NCBI GenBank assembly: GCA_937875245.1
Contig: CALNCH010000190.1
Location: 1-15,007 of the forward strand
Direction of reading: 5' to 3'
DNA length: 15,007 nucleotides
From: an uncultured Spirochaetaceae bacterium
GTDB taxonomy: Bacteria; Spirochaetota; Spirochaetia; Treponematales; Treponemataceae
The notes beneath the pieces are model-generated. The model had not been told where the DNA came from. It worked only from the letters and a program-made list of their open reading frames with translations, and did not search any database. A program made the position numbers and the translations under genes. Shown here one piece after another: positions 14,560-15,007 of the stretch (its first letter is position 1; the number at the start of each line of letters is the position of its first letter).

Positions 14560-15007
14560 TTGCCCTTTCTTTCCATTTCTTTTCATAATTTTAGAAATTT
14601 AACGGACTCAACAATTGATTTATTATCCAAAGAAGTTTTTTTTATAGGAAAAAATGGACAGGGTAAAAGTAATATACTGGAGACCCTTTATATTTCAGCT
14701 TATGGATCTTCTTTTAGAACAAAAAGTGACTCTGAATTAATAAAAAATGGAGAATCTGATTATTCAATAAAAGGGTATTATAAAAATGAATTAGAAAAAA
14801 CTGATTCAATAACAGTATCTTATTTTGAAAATAAAAAGAAAATACTTAAAAATGGTAAAACCATTCATGATAGAAAAGATATTGTAAATACCATACCCTG
14901 CGTTTTGTTTTGTCATGATGACTTGGATTTTTCTATTGGTGAACCAGAAAGACGACGTTTTTTTATAGATCAAACATTATCCATGTATGATTTACTTTAT
15001 ATAGATA
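14560..15007 (+). CDS. recF: RecF recombination mediator, 5' part only
   Basis: RecF is an SMC-like ATPase that, with RecO and RecR, helps load RecA at gapped DNA. The first 149 residues are present; the gene runs past the right edge. The N-terminal PFLSISFHNFRNL is typical of the family, Walker A is GKNGQGKSN at 30-38, and CHDDLDFSIGEPERRRFFID (near the end) is the conserved RecF block with the RRRFF core. ABC signature and Walker B lie outside. No ATG is available in frame near the N-terminus; the best start is TTG at 14560-14562, which yields the family's usual Met-Pro-Phe beginning. An AAGGA overlapping the dnaN stop is only two bases from that TTG, unusually close. Gene order dnaA-dnaN-recF is the common bacterial one. 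Confidence 0.9.
   Translation, partial: MPFLSISFHNFRNLTDSTIDLLSKEVFFIGKNGQGKSNILETLYISAYGSSFRTKSDSELIKNGESDYSIKGYYKNELEKTDSITVSYFENKKKILKNGKTIHDRKDIVNTIPCVLFCHDDLDFSIGEPERRRFFIDQTLSMYDLLYID

Overview
The window is AT-rich and looks like the chromosomal origin region of a spirochaete, most likely a Treponema or a close relative. This rests on the gene set and on protein style: DnaA starting with a short aromatic-rich leader, RecF starting PFLSISF-x-NFRNL, and PstS with a VFA-A signal cleavage site. The genus is an inference; no search was run.

Layout, left to right. (1) The 5' part of a long-chain acyl-CoA synthetase gene on the minus strand, cut by the left edge, with its own good promoter. 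(2) A minus-strand phosphate uptake operon, pstS-pstC-pstA. PstA is much longer than normal because two PstS-like segments sit between its first and second membrane helices. No pstB, phoU or phoR is in the window. (3) Divergent from pstS is a plus-strand run: a PhoB-type response regulator, queH (queuosine synthesis, overlapping the regulator gene) and argA (N-acetylglutamate synthase). The 157-bp divergent gap carries three 7-bp repeats at an 11-bp period, resembling a Pho box. (4) Between the convergent argA and gyrA ends are a perfect 16-bp parS (ParB) site and the gyrA terminator. (5) gyrB-gyrA form a minus-strand operon. (6) dnaA is divergent from gyrB across a 78-bp gap in which the two promoters overlap. 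(7) Between dnaA and dnaN lies a 223-bp AT-rich gap with the hallmarks of oriC: three identical DnaA boxes, a dyad, DnaA-trio-like triplets and an (AT)8 tract. (8) dnaN is followed by recF, which runs off the right edge and appears to use a TTG start.

Taken together the right part is initiation and early replication: DnaA opens oriC, DnaN is the clamp, RecF acts in gap repair, gyrase manages supercoiling, and parS marks the origin for ParB/SMC segregation. The left part is a phosphate-sensing and uptake unit whose regulator probably controls both itself and pstSCA. The items most worth following up are the chimeric PstA, the compact oriC, the dnaA promoter whose -10 overlaps the first possible start codon, and the alanine in GyrA at the fluoroquinolone-determining serine position.
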